Shown: positions 23,430 to 35,972, numbered from the stretch's first letter. The stretch: DNA of 64,000 nt from Tridacna crocea (GCA_943736015.1 OX031071.1:41914619-41978618); one strand, 5' to 3'. Translations and numbers: made by a program. The notes: generated by a model from the sequence alone, not told the origin.

Positions 23430-23895
23430 CTATGGACAGGAATTATGCTGTCTTTTAACCCGGACCACACAGACCCTAGTTTGCAAGTCTATGGACAGGA
23501 ATTATGCTGTCTTTTAACTTGGACCACACAGACCCTAGTTGGCAAGACTGGACAGGAATTATGCAGTCTTTTAACCCGGACCACACAGACCCTAGTTGGC
23601 AAGTCTATGGACAGGAATTTTGCAGTCTTTTAACCCGGACCACACAGACCCTAGTTTGCAAGACTGGACAGGAATTATGCTGTCTTTTAACTTGGACCAC
23701 ACAGACCCTAGTTTGCAAGACTGGACAGGAATTATGCTGTCTTTTAACCCGGACCACACAGACCCTCGTTTGCCAGACTGGACAGGAATTATGCTGTCTT
23801 TTAACCCGGACCACACAGACCCTAGTTTGCAAGTCTATGGACAGGAATTTTGCTGTCTTTTAACCCGGACCACACAGACCCTGGTTTGCAAGACT
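23430..23895 (+). repeat. Minisatellite, eight units of 56-59 bp
   Basis: Units: GGACAGGAATTATGCTGTCT, TTTAACCCGGACCACACAG, ACCCTAGTTTGCAAG, then either TCTAT or ACT, which causes the length difference. Several frames stay open across it on both strands; all are repeat artefacts. Confidence 0.93.
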
Positions 23896-24169
23896 TCGAG
23901 GAAAGAAAGCTTTTGATAACATTAAGAAATAAGATGAAACTACTGGTTAATAACTTTACTTTTTAGCCGACAATTTTTTGTAACGTTTCATGAAAAATTT
24001 CGATTATTTGAGCCACAGTGTGTTGATTTGAATTGATATTTTGTCTGCAAATATTTTAATTTGGGACAGGTTGAAAAATGTTTCCCTGCAGGTAAAGGGT
24101 TGCGATCTTTGTAGGCTTCAGAAAATCGTAGTTAAAAACAGATTATGCAAAGTTATGTTTTTCTATGAC

Positions 24170-24397
24170 TTAACCCTTTCCCAAACGACAAATTTTTGGA
24201 CTAGACCAAATTGAAAGCATTTGCAGACTACAATTTAACTCTTGTTGAAAAGGTGATTTCTGTCTATGATAGGGTAGAAAATTTTGTGGGAAAGGGAGAA
24301 AATGCTGGTTACCAGCATTTTCTCCTTTTCCCACAATGTTTTCAAAAGGCTACTATTCCAGACCCGTAAAAACCAGGGATTGTTTGGGAAAGGGTTA
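24170..24397 (-). mobile_element. TTAA MITE, complete, reverse
   Basis: TTAACCCTTTCCCAAACGAC to TTTGGGAAAGGGTTAA. The hairpin AATGCTGGTTACCAGCATT is perfect over about 25 bp per arm. Confidence 0.95.
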
Positions 24398-24907
24398 AAG
24401 ACAAATGTGACCGACAATTTCCATCCCTCAAAGTAAACATAAAATGAGTTGATAACCTTATTTTTATCACCACACCTCAGAAAAGTTTACGCACTGATTT
24501 GCCTAGAAGAAGGTTAAATATATTTTTTGATCTGGTAAAAGTTCTGCCTATTCAAGGACCATTCTACGTCAGAACAGCCAAATTGGACACATTGGATATA
24601 AGGGTTAGTAAAATGCATTGGTACATTGCTTAAAATAGCATACATTGTACGGGAACCTAGGAAGGTCATTAAAACATACTAATCTGTCTGATGGTAATCC
24701 CACCACACAATCATCTGTAAAATATAACAAAGGTCACATGATTCGTTCCTCGCAGGAAATTTACTTAACCCGATGTATCGATCAATCGGTATCACTAACC
24801 ACTCGAAAGGGCATTCTCGATTCATACCAAAATTTAACTACATTCTCTGGTGGGCCAAACCATTTGATTTTCTTTTCAGCACGATTAAGTCACCTACATG
24901 CATCCAT

Positions 24908-25136
24908 TTAACCCATTACCACACAATCTTTACTTTTGACGCCCTTAAGAAAGAAGCCTTTAGAAAACACTGTGGGAAAAAGGAGAAAATGCTGGTAACC
25001 AGCATTTTCTCCTTTTCCCACAATATTTTCAACCCTTCACAAAACAAATTTCAAATTTCAGTCACTTTTATTTTGTAGTCTGCAAATGCTTTCAATTTGG
25101 ACCAGTCTAAAGTATTGCCGTTTGGTAATGAGTTAA
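24908..25136 (+). mobile_element. TTAA MITE, complete, forward
   Basis: TTAACCCATTACCACAC to TTTGGTAATGAGTTAA. Hairpin from GAAAACACTGTGGG to CCCACAATATTTTC with few mismatches. Confidence 0.95.
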
Positions 25137-26153
25137 AAGAAAGACTTGATTTATTCTGGAACCTTTGCTACAACCCTCGTAAAGTAGACGCAATCAAGTT
25201 AGAATAGTTAATCAATGGATATGATCCAGGGCCGTACGTTACACACTATATATACCTAGACCCTTGTTACAGGTTCTGCTTTTTGACATTAGAATGGCAA
25301 GTATCCATTTTACTGGAGGAATTTTATAATAGATTCTAAAATTTTGCATATACACATAGAAGCAGAAACGTAAAATTCAAAACTATCAAAGATACATATA
25401 CACGGCCGCTTATCTCCTAAATCACAACATTCGGTTGTGTATAAAAATATGTTGAGGGGATGTCCGGTTGCAGTTGAGGGGAAGCGACAATTCAGCGGGT
25501 GAAAGATGAGTGTCATTGTTAAATCGAGATTTTTTTGTTTCTAGCCCAAAAATCAAAAATCGGAGAATGTGCTGCAACCCTTTATTCATTTTCACTTATA
25601 TGTGAGCCCCATCCAAAGCCGGATTCCCAGAGATTGGACGGAAATCTAATTTCTCCCTGAGCAAGGGTAGCCAAGATAATGACATCTCGACTATTCTGAT
25701 GTGCGTTTGTGGAGTTTCTGTGTGCGAATGGTCCTAAATCTTTGTGTATTATAAAAGAATTGTATGTAAATTACAACTTACAAACAATATTTTGTTAACT
25801 TACTGTCGATCTTCGAAGAAAATGAATATTTACGGTCAGTTTGTGCTTGAGGAGATAGGTTGTGATTAAAGGGATAAGTTGCGATTTAGGGGACAGAATG
25901 TACTCATTGCATTTAATGCCACTTGTCATTTTAAAGGCGGATTCAGCTTAACAAAATCACTCTCAGTGATCTGACCACAGGAATTTGGCATTCTATTACC
26001 AAAATAAATGATCAAATATGAAAAAAAAAATCTCCCCTATATAATATAAACAAAAGGAATGCAACGTCTCGATTGCCGGCGCTAGCACAAGACAGCCTTT
26101 CCCACCCAAAATCACCCACGAAACAAACATTGATCATAATTTCGTTTAGCCTA

Positions 26154-26448
26154 GCGATAGACAACAGAAAAATGTACCTGCGGCACCCGGCGATTCCTCA
26201 GTAGACACCTTTTAACCGGAGATATCCGTCATGTTTTATAATTTTTTTGACAATTTCATTCCATCGAGGAGGCCATTCGCTAGTCAACGTCACGGGAAGA
26301 GCCAGGAAGCGTATTTTCGGATTACGTATTACTCCTCGATGGATAGAAATTTTCAAAAAATTGTAAAACATGACGGATATCTCCGGTTAAAAGGTGTCTA
26401 CTGAGGACTCGCCGAATGTTTCAGGTACATTTTTCTGTTGTCTATCGC
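26154..26448. mobile_element. 295-bp MITE with TA target duplication
   Basis: The ends GCGATAGACAACAGAAAAAT and inverse are flanked by TA on both sides. Arms of about 110 bp include CCTCAGTAGACACC and CCGGAGATATCCGTCATG. TA duplication suggests Tc1/mariner-type mobilisation. Confidence 0.85.
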
Positions 26449-26459
26449 TAATAATATCT

Positions 26460-27500
26460 TTAATAATAACTTTGCACTAAGAGCGGTTATAGTTTCATGT
26501 ATTCATTTCTCTCGTTTGCAACTTTTATTCAAATGGTTGGAAAATATTGTTACATCTTTACAGTTGTTTTTGGTCGAAAGTTCCATGTTCAACCCCATGA
26601 TAAGACTGATGTGTCTAGGTCACTTCCATTTACCAAGTCATTTTCATGTAACCAAAGGATTTAACCTTCATAAAATGTTTAAATAATGTTTGGGGGCTCT
26701 CACTTGTTTTGTAAATGATATTTCAGAGTACAGAGGGAACTATTTTGCCCTTCTCTGGCCAATGCGAATGGATTCTCCGACATGTTGATACACAAACAGA
26801 ATCATACAATGAAGATGCAGATTAGCCTTGGTTTCTGACTCTTTCATGATACCATTCCAAGTAGACACAGAATTTGGCCATCTACTTTCAGGTAACTGAA
26901 TTAGGTAAAACAGATTTTATTTCAACAGCTATATTCTTATTTACACAACTGTTTAGTGAAAATTTAATGCATGTATTACTGTTTCAGTGGTTCACCTCTA
27001 CCCAACCTTATAGCCCACTTACCCAGAGAATCATTTTAGATATAAGATTACTGGTATACTGTAAGAAGATTTTGCTGTCTCATCTTGATCTTGAATGAAC
27101 CAATCATTATAGGCTGGGTTAGAAATGGAGCAGAATTCTTGAAAATGTTCTGTAGGACAAGATAGACAGTTGCTGTTCTTGTGCGACTGAATTTGGTATT
27201 GTCACTTAGGGCTTTAAAGTCCTTCTATACCATTTATGACATTAAGTAATGTCCTGGTTTTTATTCAGCTGAACAGCTAGAAAGGGCTTCAGGATTACTT
27301 CATGACTCAGTGGTTAATTTAATGCATAATACAAGTAATCCATTAGTCGGATTCAGTTCTCTCTGAGTTTTGTTGGGATGTCCATGTGCATGTTACTTCA
27401 GATTTCGGTAAAAAGTAAAAAAATCCAGAAATTAAGAATAAATAGTTTATGAAAATGGTATGGCTGATATCATGTTGACAGTTACACAAATGCATCACTC
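26460..27500. other. No recognisable feature
   Basis: Two open frames of 74-82 codons lack domain features or splice support. Confidence 0.4.
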
Positions 27501-27509
27501 ATTCAATTA

Positions 27510-27652
27510 AAGCTGGGCTTCATTTGCAAAAGTGTCATTTTCTCCTTTTCCCACAGGCTGCATTTGACCAACATTTTGTCTTTATCCCACAATGTTTGCA
27601 AAGAGGGTCTTTCTCGGGGTTGTTAAAACTTATATTGTTTTAAAAAGGGTTA
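27510..27652 (-). mobile_element. TTAA MITE fragment
   Basis: GTCATTTTCTCCTTTTCCCAC and CCCACAATGTTTGCAAAG, ending AAAAAGGGTTAA. Confidence 0.6.
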
Positions 27653-27659
27653 AAATGAT

Positions 27660-28400
27660 AATGTGTCTTTTACCTCTGTTTCGTTTACTAGTATCCTAAG
27701 CAAAGTCTTTAAAATTTACAGGCTGTTTCCACCCTCCCCAACCTCCGCATGAGCAAAATCCGAATTATGTTAAGAGTTACAGAGGGTTGGTTCCTTTTGT
27801 AATGACACTTATATGTACATTGGCAGTAAATTGAAATAACCGAGGATGTGAAGGTGCGTGTACATCCACCATAGTCTTTTGGTTAATTAATATGATTTGT
27901 TAAATATTATTCTAAATATTCAACTGTAGCTGGAGCTAAAGAGGTACATGTAGTTTCAATAAATAAGTAACCTCCTCTAGCTCTTTTGCCAGTAATATCT
28001 GTAACTGACCAAGTAAACATGAGTAAGTGTTCTGCTCCTCCTATACAGTTGAAATACTGTTGAGAAAATAGAGTTATTGATTTGCACCACATATCAATTG
28101 AATATATTTACTTGTTTCTGTTTTCTTTCTACCTTAGGTACTCTATGATGGAAAGTTCAAAGTCCATAGACAACAAGGCTGAACATTGAATTAAGGATAT
28201 TTAGAAGATATGACAATGAAGTTTTACATTTCTGTGACTATGTGTGATACAAAAGTGACAATTATTCAAGTATACTTAACTCTACCCCAGTTTAAAGTTC
28301 ACGAATTTGGCAACAAAACCATGTCTTACAAAAAGTTCACGGCCAATAAAAAGTATTTTTGAGCAAACTGCAGTTATTTTCAGTAATACACATTTTCAAG
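27660..28400. other. No recognisable feature
   Basis: AT-rich sequence; nothing supported. Confidence 0.4.
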
Positions 28401-28411
28401 CATTTTATAGC

Positions 28412-28640
28412 CCTGTAGCAAACAATCCTGTGTTTTAATGACCCTGAAGAAGGAAGCTCTAGAAGCTTTGTGGGAGGAGTAGAAAATATTGGTAACCAGC
28501 ATTTTTTTCTCTTCCCTGAATGCTTTCTATCATTTCATACACAAATCCAAAATCTGTCATCTGTTATTCAACCTATTTCTGTATATATGGTTTATAAACT
28601 CTTTACATACAACAACATTTTAGACTTGAAAGTATTTATA
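28412..28640 (+). mobile_element. TTAA MITE, degenerate, forward
   Basis: CAAACAATCCTGTGTTTTAA, GGAAGCTCTAGAAGCTTTGTG, core AATATTGGTAACCAGCATTTT; right end unclear. Confidence 0.6.
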
Positions 28641-28789
28641 GATGAAAAATAGTACATGTGTAGTATGGAAATTTGTTTTTGAAAGTTGAAATTTTGTAGC
28701 CTGTAAAGAGTTCAATGTTGGTATATGGTACAAGCTACTTAAGGATTGGACTGTATGGTATTGTAACACCATTTTTTCAGTTATATTGT

Positions 28790-29135
28790 TTTTCGTGAGG
28801 GTGTCTTTGGGCATGACACAGTCACACTTCAGAGCCTAGTACTGGTAAAACCCAGAAAACACATGAATGTGTGGGCTTTTGCTGTGATACGACTGTTGAA
28901 AATGTTGAAAGCATCTTAAAACACCAACCATACAATCAATTAATCATCACTGTGGCCAATGCACCTATCCATGCTTTGCTGGAGTTCCTTTTACCAGTAC
29001 TTTTACCAATATTCTTTCCAAGCCACTGGCTGCTCATTGTTGAAGAAATGGTCAGCAGTGAGAGAGAAATGAATCCTATCACAATGACTATCATCAATCC
29101 TTGGACAAAAATTAGTCTAGCTCGGGATAAACCAG
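28790..29135. mobile_element. Two SINE pieces, tail to tail
   Basis: A plus-strand body fragment (28790-28940: GCCTAGTACTGGTAAAACCC) meets a minus-strand SINE body (28945-29135: GCACCTATCCATGCTTTGCTG). Two open frames here resemble frames in the SINEs at 31126 and 35208, which shows they are repeat-derived. Confidence 0.65.
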
Positions 29136-29479
29136 TGATCTTCTGTATACTCTAGACATTTATGTTTTTCAAACTGATTCAAGCTATTGAATACCATAAA
29201 GTATGCCAATAAACCATACAAATTCTTTCTGTAGACTGATGATAGCCACTGAAACGAAATTCATTTTTCTCCCTTCCCAAACATGGTTTGAACTTATTGG
29301 GCTTAAAAATAATGTGTATGGAACACTGATCAAACAAGCTCTGACAGCTGGGATGGTTGCAATGGGCAGTGTGATATACTAGTAATTCAAATAATATTAT
29401 TAAACACAAAAAATGATAAAGAATGCATGTCTCAGAATATCAATTTACCCTTCAAAAACAAATTCGACCATTTGATTCT

Positions 29480-29700
29480 TACGGAATGAAAATTTTTTTG
29501 ACTGGACCCAATTCAAAGCATTTGCAGATAACAAAATAAAAGTGACTGAGAATTTGAAATTTGTTTTTGGAAGGACAGAAAACTATTGTTGGAAAAGCAA
29601 AGATGGCTGGTTACCAGCATTTTTTCCTTTTCCCACAATGTTTTCAAAAGGCTCCTTTTTCAGGGTCGTGAAAAGTCAGGATTGTGTGATAAAGGGTTAA
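29480..29700 (-). mobile_element. TTAA MITE, reverse, left end decayed
   Basis: GACTGGACCCAATTCAAAGC, core AGATGGCTGGTTACCAGCATT, end GTGTGATAAAGGGTTAA. Confidence 0.82.
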
Positions 29701-29709
29701 AAATCAACT

Positions 29710-30560
29710 GTAAATGCTTTAAATTTTGTCTGCATTTTTGTCTTATGGTAAAGAGTGAATAATAAGATTTTCTTTTCAATATACTATATTGATACTGTTT
29801 GCCTTTAAAATGGTTCTCATTTAAAGCTACCTACATTGTTCTAATTAAATTACAATTTTTTCAAAAAGTCTCTTTTTTTTATAACTGAGTCTGTTTTAAT
29901 TCTGATTTTGTTATCACAGTACCACTTCCCAATTTTGTGCCCATCATGACTTCCACTGTTGATGGGCCATAAAACGCGAATCATTGATGTCCTTGTAAAC
30001 TTTGCTTTACTGGGCCAGCTTTGTGCAAAATGAGACACTGAAATGACAAGATTATAAGTTTCTTACTAAATACTGTACTGTAATATGAGACATGCTCTGT
30101 CAAAAGGCTGACATGGGATGACAATTTTTGCAATTTACAAATTTTCGGCATGCCAAAGGACCATTTTACCAGCGGTTCAAGTCCACTGTTATACAAAGTG
30201 GATTTTATGGATCCATAATAAGGTGCTTAGTATAATACATCACTGAAATGTATTAAGTCCATTTTTGCTAGGGCATGGCTCATAGATCTTTACAAATAAG
30301 GTTTGTGACAAAAATGTATGATCACAAAATGCACACAAGGTTTATGCAGATTAAATGGCTTCAGACAGTTTGAAAGTTCTTCCATACTTTATGATGGGGA
30401 GATGTCTGGCGTGTATACACTACAGACTTTGTCGGGAGTCTTTTAACAATATCCTAGGAAGGCCATTTAAAAATTATGTGCTTGTTTCTAACACAGCCAT
30501 TGAGACTGCATTTCATATTTTCAGTCTGAAATACAAGTTTAAATTGGGTCTATCCAGCTG
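29710..30560. other. No recognisable feature
   Basis: AT-rich; no supported gene or repeat. Confidence 0.35.
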
Positions 30561-30569
30561 CTTTGAGCC

Positions 30570-30740
30570 TCAATGAAAGCACTGGGTTTTCCATGGGAGT
30601 GTCCTTGGGCAAGATACTTCAGAGCCATTGCCTAGTACTGGTAAAGGACAAGAAACACATAAATAAGCAACCTGTCCTAGTGGAGTGACTGATATAATGT
30701 TGAAAACCATGTTAAGTACCATTCAAACTGCTATTTAATG
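30570..30740 (+). mobile_element. SINE body and tail fragment
   Basis: GTCCTTGGGCAAGATACTTC, CCTAGTACTGGTAAAGGAC and GATATAATGTTGAAAACCATG match other SINE bodies in the window. Confidence 0.6.
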
Positions 30741-31125
30741 AGATTGAAGATCACTTGTACTTTTAAGTTGGAAAATTTCAGAAAACGTGCTTTTTTTAAT
30801 GAGAGTCTTGAATTGTATTCCTAGACCTATTTTACAAGATATTCTCATTCCTTTATACTGTAAACACGGCCCTAGCTGCCACCTGAATATTAATTGTATT
30901 CCAGACAACATTTTTTTTTTACTCATCCATATTAAAAGCATTTGAAGACAACAAGTTGAACGTTGCTCAAATGATGGAATTCGTCTAAAGGGTTTTTTTT
31001 ACCTCTCTCCACTAGTTTTCAAAAGTCGTTTTTTTTTAATATAGAAAAAGAAAAACCCAGATCAACAAGAAAGGGGTTCATCAAGCATTCTTTTGTATAG
31101 AGCAGAGTACATTACTTTTACCAAA

Positions 31126-31480
31126 TACTCATGCCAAACCCAAATGGTACAGCCATTCGTATACAGGACTTGAGAACAGGGAGTTGCTGGTTCAAATCCC
31201 AAGCTGGGCAAAATTCTTTCCCAGGATCAGAGATAGTCATTGCAACAGGATTCATTCCTTTCTTACTGCTGATAATTGATTTGAAAATGGTTACAAGGGA
31301 AATCAGCCATTGGAATATTGTGCAAAGTAAAGGTAATAGAAACTCTAGAAAAGCATGGATAGGCGCACTGGCTGTAAGAAAGGAACAGTTGCTTGTTTCA
31401 AACAATTGCTTCTTTCCTAAACTTGCTTCTTTCCAAAATTCAATTATTGCACATGCAGTCTATGGTATGGATGTACAAAG
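31126..31480 (+). mobile_element. tRNA-derived SINE
   Basis: Box B GCTGGTTCAAATCCC near 31187, then the body CAGAGATAGTCATTGCAACAGG, CTTACTGCTGATAATTG, GGATAGGCGCACTGG. Box A is decayed. Confidence 0.7.
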
Positions 31481-32599
31481 CTGAACCTTTGTCTGGTCAA
31501 GTATTTAAGCTCTGAATAAAAAAGACACGGAATTCCAACATTAACGTATTTTAGATCCAGACATAAATATCATTGAAATACCTGTTGACATGTTGTTAAA
31601 ATCTGTAAAAAAAGAAATCCTTTCAGACAGGATATAACACCAGACTGGGGTATCTAATCATCAGTTTACAAACATCTTGGTCTCTCTGTCTGCCTAAAAA
31701 GATACATTGTTGTTACATTAGAAAGGAACGTGATCAGTAAAAAAGACATGAAAAACAATATTCTCAATTACCTGCATTTAGATTTGTAGTTGTGAACAGG
31801 TCCAAATACAAATTTTATAAGGACTTTACCGTATTCGGTTTCAACTTGTTGAAACGGATTTTTTGTTTGTTTGGTTGTATTTCCCCCCTCCCCCCCAATC
31901 CTGTAATGTTTCATACTTCTTCTATAAACCATAATCTTCGACGGAGTATTGTCTCAAATTAAGAAACGACCTCTGTCTGTCGATAAACAGACACAACCTT
32001 TTTCTCAAAGTGGGTCAGATCACTGAGAGTGATTTTCGTTAGGCTGAATCCGCCTTTAAAATTACAAGTGGCATTAAATGCAATGAGTACATTCTGTCCC
32101 CTAAATAGCAACCTATCCCTTTAATCACAACCTATCTCCTCAAGCACAAACTGACCGTAAATATTCATTTTCTTCGAAGATCGACAGTAAGTTAACAAAA
32201 TATTGTTTGTAAGTTGTAATTTACATACAATTCTTTTATAATACACAAAGATTTAGGACCATTCGCACACAGAAACTCCACAAACGCACATCAGAATAGT
32301 CGAGATGTCATTATTTTGGCTACCCTTGCTCAGGGGGAAATTAGATTTCCGTCCAATCTCTGGGAATCCGGCTTTGGATGGGGCTCACATATAAGTGAAA
32401 ATGAATAAAGGGTTGCAGCACATTCTCCGATTTTTGATTTATGGGCTAGAAACAAAAAAATCTCGATTTAACGATGACACTCACCTTTCACCCGCCGAAT
32501 TGTCGCTTCCCCTCAACTGCAACCGGACATCCCCTCAACATATTTTTATACACAACCGAATGTTGTGATTTAGGAGATGAGCGGCCGTGATATATTATT

Positions 32600-33295
32600 A
32601 TCTAGACGTATTGATGACTTGAGAGGTTCACACATAATAGGTCTACTATTAGGTTCACAGTTTGTGTGATATCTTAAACTGTTGTACGTAAAGTCAATAT
32701 GACTGAACCCTAATATGGTATGATTGATGATACCTCAAGGTCGGACAAAGGACAACATTTTAGACCTGCTAATATTGAATAAATTTGCAAACAACAAAAA
32801 TTACTTAAGGAATGTCGAAAATAAAACCATTATGAGAGAAAGGAAACATTTTGCGAATTTTCTCAATGTCCTACGATCTTCTTAAAGTGTCCTATCAAGG
32901 TCGCAATACTATAGGATGGCTTACCTGTTTATTTTTGTTTATCAACAGACATTATCAGAAACGGAATACTAACACTTGAAAATCTTGTCAGAGCCATTGG
33001 CTCAGAATATGAAGTTTCCTACCCGTGACCATGAATATACGTTTGCTTACCAGATTTGGGTAAACACATCTAATTCCTTCGACCTTTCTGAAAGGCCCAG
33101 AAGCGGTCAAAAGTCAAACATTGTAGATGTTCAAATGCATTAAACATTAGTTATATAACGTTTAAAAGAGTGGAAATTACTGTAAGGATGACAAGCTGTT
33201 ATCGGACGATCGTTTTAAGAGTTAGTCACTGGTAGAGAAGTGAATTTTAATATTGGGTAATAAGATTGGAAGTCACTGTATCACTTTCAATCTAC
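32600..33295. other. No gene; one GGCCCAGAAGCGGTC motif
   Basis: AGGCCCAGAAGCGGTCAAAAG at 33092 matches an end-like motif at 21232. Confidence 0.4.
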
Positions 33296-33299
33296 TTTT

Positions 33300-33769
33300 A
33301 AACGCATTTTTCTGCCATTAACTTACACTTAGACGGTGATATAATATAATGCCATCTTCATAATTATTTCAATAATGTTACTTGGTATGATTTAAATACA
33401 TTTTTCTGCCATTAACTTACACTTAGACCGTGATATAATATAATGTCATCTTCATAATTATTTCAATACTGTTACTTGGTATGATTTAAATACATTTTTC
33501 TGCCATTAACTTACACTTAGACGGTGATATAATATAATGCCATCTTCATAATTATTTCAATAATGTTACTTGGTATGATTTAAATACATTTTTCTGCCAT
33601 TAACTTACACTTAGACCGTGATATAATATAATGTCATCTTCATAATTATTTCAATACTGTTACTTGGTATGATTTAAATACATTTTTCTGCCATTAACTT
33701 ACACTTAGACGGTGATATAATATAATGCCATCTTCATAATTATTTCAATAATGTTACTTGGTATGATTT
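33300..33769 (+). repeat. Tandem repeat, exactly five 94-bp units, alternating A-B-A-B-A
   Basis: Units start AAATACATTTTTCTGCC. Type A has AGACGGTG, TGCCATC and AATAATG. Type B has AGACCGTG, TGTCATC and AATACTG. The strict alternation indicates growth by 188-bp dimers. Confidence 0.95.
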
Positions 33770-33849
33770 AAATACATTAAGGTACAAGTTTATCATATAT
33801 GAAGTCTCTCTTGTTTAACTGTTTATCAAAATATATTCTAACAAAACTG

Positions 33850-34120
33850 GCCTTGTGGAAAAAGGCTTTTGAAAACCTTTACAATCTTTTCTACTTTTTC
33901 AAACATTCGTCAAGCTCAGTACTCAGTTGGTAACGTGCAACGTCTTGTCAACACTGAGGCAAAAAGCTTATGGAAGCATCCTGGTAGTCGTTATTTTCTG
34001 CTTTTCACAATGTTTTCTACCCTTCAAAATATATCAATATTCAGGTAAATCAATTTTGTTGCCTGCAAATATTTTCAATTTTGGACATGTCTAAAATTTT
34101 GTGGTTTGGTAAAGGGTTAA
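33850..34120 (+). mobile_element. TTAA MITE, degenerate, forward
   Basis: GGCTTTTGAAAACC near 33866 and, from 33985, TTTTCACAATGTTTTCTACCC to GGTTTGGTAAAGGGTTAA. The hairpin left arm is replaced by unrelated sequence. Confidence 0.7.
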
Positions 34121-34297
34121 ATACCCTATGATTATGTGTATTTCAATTTGGACAAGTCAGTACATTACCCAAACCCAGGACTGATAAAACCCAGATAAAG
34201 ACAAAGTCATGTGCATGTACTCAAAACCCCATCCTAGCACTGATAAATCCCAGATAACGAAATACGAGCGCGTACTCGTAAATAAGTGAATGGCTGT

Positions 34298-35215
34298 AGC
34301 AAGTGTATAAACACTATAACCCGGGCCATTCCTCTACGACAAGCCGAGCTGTCACTGCAATGACTGAAACACTGGCAAGTGTATAAACACCATAACCCAT
34401 TCCTCTACGACATGCCGAGCTGTCACTGCAATGACTGAAACACTGACAATTGTTCTAACAAATTTTTGTAGACTTATAACCCATTCCTTTACAACATGCC
34501 GAGCTGTCACTGCAATGACTGAAACACTGGCAAGTGTATAAACACTATAACCCATTCCTCTACGACATGCCGAGCAGTCACTGCAATGACTGAAACACTG
34601 GCAAGTGTATAAACACTATAACACATTCCTCTACGACATGCCGAGCTGTCACTGCTATGACTGAAACACTGGCAAGTGTATAACACTATAACACATTCCT
34701 CTACGACATGCCGAGCAGTCACTGCAATGACTGAAACACTGGCAAGTGTATAAACACTATAACACATTCCTCTACGATTTGCCTAGCTGTCATTGCTATG
34801 AATAAAAAACTGCCAATTGTTTTAACAATTTTTTGTAGACTTATAACCCATTCCTCCACTGCATGCTAATCTGTCATTGCTATGACTGAATCACTGGCAA
34901 GTGTTTTAACAAAATTTTGTAGCCCTATAACTCATTCCTCTAGTGCATACCGAGCTGTCATTGCTATGACTGAAACAGTGGCAAGTGTTTTAACAATTGT
35001 TTGTAGACATATAAGTCTTTCCTCTACCACATGCTGAACCATTACTGTGATTTGACGAAAATACTGTGACAAATGTGTAAATAATTTCTGAAGACCTGTA
35101 ATTTATTTCTCTACTGCATGCCTAGCTGTTACTGTGTAATAACTGAAACAATGTGGCAAGTGTATTTACAATTTTAGTAGGCTAATAACACATTACTCAA
35201 TTATATGCCGAGTCC
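34298..35215 (+). repeat. Tandem array of about 71-84-bp units
   Basis: Around eleven units marked by ACCCATTCCTCTACGACATGC and CTGTCACTGCAATGACTGAA. Some carry a longer AATTTTTTGTAGACTTATAA segment. The units decay towards the right. Confidence 0.92.
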
Positions 35216-35460
35216 GATAGCTCAGTTGTAAAGGATTGGAGGCAAGGGGCCACTGGTTTGGAGTCCTCGGCTTTCTTTCCAAGGGTAGATGATGGTCACT
35301 GCGACGGGATTTGTTTCTCTTTCACTGCTGATAATTGGTTCTACAATGTTTACGTCGGGAAGCATCCAGTGGCTTAGTCGGGAAGAGATGTTGATGTCCA
35401 GAGGGTGTAGGTACTTCCGGTTGAAATCTTTCATGATATTCGCTAGGATTATTTTGGTAA
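35208..35460 (+). mobile_element. tRNA-derived SINE
   Basis: Box A CCGATAGCTCAGTTGTAAAGG, box B ACTGGTTTGGAGTCC, body GATGATGGTCACTGCGACGGG and CACTGCTGATAATTGG. Confidence 0.78.
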
Positions 35461-35746
35461 AATAGGTGTGAATGTTTGTGAAATTGTTGTGTGGGTTTTC
35501 ACATTTTTTAAGCTATTGGCTTGTTTTGAAACCGATGGATGTAGATGTGTATGGGGGTGTTTGCATTTGTTTAACTTTTGTGAAAGAATTAATGTCCGAC
35601 TATTGACTATAGCAAGCATTTATTTACGCAAATGAACTCGCCCAATCACGTGATTTTAGGATCCAATAGAAATGCAAAGCCTCACCTTAACCACGAAACT
35701 CAACATCACCGATCGTAGGAGGTTTTCTTTGTTTATGAGTTCATGT

Positions 35747-35972
35747 TTAACTCTTTCCCGAACGATAAAATTTTGGCCTTGACCAAATTGAAAGCATTTG
35801 CAGACGGCAAATTTAATATTGCTTAAATGATGATTTGTCTTAGATAGGTAAGAAAATAATGTGGAAAAAGGAGAAAATGCTGTTTACGCCTTTTCTCCTT
35901 TTCCTGAAATGTTTTCAAAAGCCTTGTTCTGTAGGGCCGTGAAAACCAGGGATTGTTTGGGAAAGGGTTTAA
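35747..35972 (-). mobile_element. TTAA MITE, reverse
   Basis: TTAACTCTTTCCCGAACGA to GTTTGGGAAAGGGTTTAA; core AAATGCTGTTTACGCCTTTTC. Confidence 0.88.

Larger units (their letters stand above)
25401..32589. mobile_element. 7.2-kb interval bounded by 576-bp inverted repeats
   Basis: The arms 25401-25976 and 32013-32589 are near-perfect inverse copies starting CACGGCCGCTTATCTCC / CACGGCCGCTCATCTCC and ending GATCTGACC. Possible TSD ATATA (25396-25400, 32590-32594), but this is low-complexity. The interior (SINE pieces, a TA MITE, TTAA MITEs) has no recognisable transposase. It could be a large-TIR transposon that lost its genes, or an inverted duplication. Confidence 0.7.

Noticed and set aside
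23445-23916. Open frames with repeated peptide in several frames and both strands
   Set aside because: The 56-59-bp minisatellite lacks stops by chance; unit lengths are not multiples of three and frames shift between units.
28871-29155. 94-codon frame resembling frames at 31118-31405 and 35222-35434
   Set aside because: All three lie in SINE bodies; the shared peptide reflects shared repeat DNA, with frameshifts between copies.
33300-33769. CRISPR-like regular spacing
   Set aside because: Whole 94-bp units repeat without unique spacers, and the context is a metazoan genome.
34352-34767. Repeated peptide on the minus strand (VSVIAVTARHVVEE)
   Set aside because: A tandem-repeat artefact; most 71-bp units are not multiples of three, so any frame breaks.
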